DNA of 64,000 nucleotides from assembly GCF_004328625.1 (NCBI RefSeq), contig NZ_CP032229.1:3534001-3598000 (forward strand). Direction: 5' to 3'. The stretch's first letter is position 1. Each line of letters starts with the position of its first letter. Positions 63,498 through 64,000 of this stretch are shown in pieces. Origin of the DNA: Streptomyces seoulensis. Lineage in GTDB: Bacteria > Actinomycetota > Actinomycetes > Streptomycetales > Streptomycetaceae. A program made the translations under genes and the position numbers. Below the pieces are notes generated by a model, which had not been told where the DNA came from, did no database searches, and was given only the letters and a program-made list of their open reading frames with translations.

Positions 63498-64000
63498 CCA
63501 CCTCTTCTTCCGAGCGGGGCGTCGGCCTGGGCATGCCGGAACTGCCCCCGCCCGCCTACCCGGACGACGTCCGGGCCCGGCTGGAGCGGGACGCGCGCGA
63601 GGTGATCGCGCGCTACCCCGACTCCCGCTCCGCCCTGCTGCCGCTGCTGCACCTCGTACAGTCCGAGGACGGCTACGTCACCCGCACCGGCATGAAGTTC
63701 TGCGCCGACGTGCTGGAGCTGACCACCGCCGAGGTCACCGCGGTCGCCACCTTCTACTCCATGTACCGGCGCCGCCCCTCCGGCGACTACCAGGTGGGCG
63801 TCTGCACCAACACCCTGTGCGCGGTCATGGGCGGCGACGCCATCTTCGAGACCCTCCAGGAGCACCTGGGCGTCGGCAACGGCGAGACCACCGGCGACGG
63901 CAAGGTCACCCTGGAGCACATCGAGTGCAACGCGGCCTGCGACTACGCGCCGGTGGTGATGGTCAACTGGGAGTTCTTCGACAACCAGACCCCGGCCAGC
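63494..64000 (+). CDS. nuoE: NADH-quinone oxidoreductase subunit E (cut by the window edge)
   Basis: The first 169 residues of the 24-kDa subunit, which holds the [2Fe-2S] cluster N1a. The four cysteines are visible in [14 protein letters not shown] and [28 protein letters not shown] is the usual preceding helix. GTG 63494 overlaps the nuoD stop. The gene continues past the right edge, where nuoF would follow. Confidence 0.95.
   Translation, partial: MTTSSSERGVGLGMPELPPPAYPDDVRARLERDAREVIARYPDSRSALLPLLHLVQSEDGYVTRTGMKFCADVLELTTAEVTAVATFYSMYRRRPSGDYQVGVCTNTLCAVMGGDAIFETLQEHLGVGNGETTGDGKVTLEHIECNAACDYAPVVMVNWEFFDNQTPAS

Overview
The window is chromosomal DNA from a high-GC actinomycete, almost certainly Streptomyces. 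Many genes start with GTG, translational coupling is dense, and third codon positions are nearly all G or C. Lineage markers include the developmental sigma factor BldN, a class I lysyl-tRNA synthetase, DUF3558 lipoproteins and the futalosine (mqn) route to menaquinone. No rRNA, tRNA, prophage or CRISPR array was seen.

Layout. 0-8 kb: bldN, a HAD phosphatase, a glutaredoxin-like gene and the rex-hemA-hemC-hemD operon behind a Rex operator. 8-11 kb: an accessory insert (winged-helix DNA-binding protein, DprA-like gene, ComF-like phosphoribosyltransferase) that splits the heme cluster. 11-13.5 kb: hemB, then a flotillin/SPFH gene with a small OB-fold partner. 13.6-20.6 kb: divergent argS/lysS, a DUF2637 membrane protein and two DUF3558 lipoproteins. 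20.8-30.2 kb: a less conserved stretch with rtcB, a short-chain dehydrogenase, YnfA, a MarR regulator, a two-component system, small membrane and lipoprotein genes, two MITE-like repeats and a decayed SDR gene. 30.7-38.4 kb: hemL, a histidine phosphatase, a polysaccharide deacetylase lipoprotein and a four-gene System II cytochrome c maturation operon. 38.4-41.1 kb: four miscellaneous genes, including a free-standing condensation-domain protein. 41.1-58.8 kb: menaquinone genes (mqnL, mqnP, ubiX, mqnE, mqnA, mqnC, menG and a probable isoprenoid-chain reductase) interleaved with regulators, acyltransferases, a Ser/Thr kinase and a prepilin peptidase. 58.9-64 kb: an NlpC/P60 hydrolase and the start of the complex I operon nuoA-E (nuoE is cut by the window edge).

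Together, most of the window serves electron transport: tetrapyrrole synthesis (hemA, B, C, D, L), heme attachment to cytochrome c, menaquinone synthesis, and the complex I that reduces menaquinone. The NADH/NAD sensor Rex is encoded at the left end; Rex-type operators precede both rex-hem and nuo, so one redox signal may coordinate both ends. The most unusual content is the DprA/ComF pair in the heme cluster (its second gene has a rare TTA codon), an IdeR/DmdR-type iron box on an acetyltransferase promoter, and a shrunken amidohydrolase-like gene next to mqnC.
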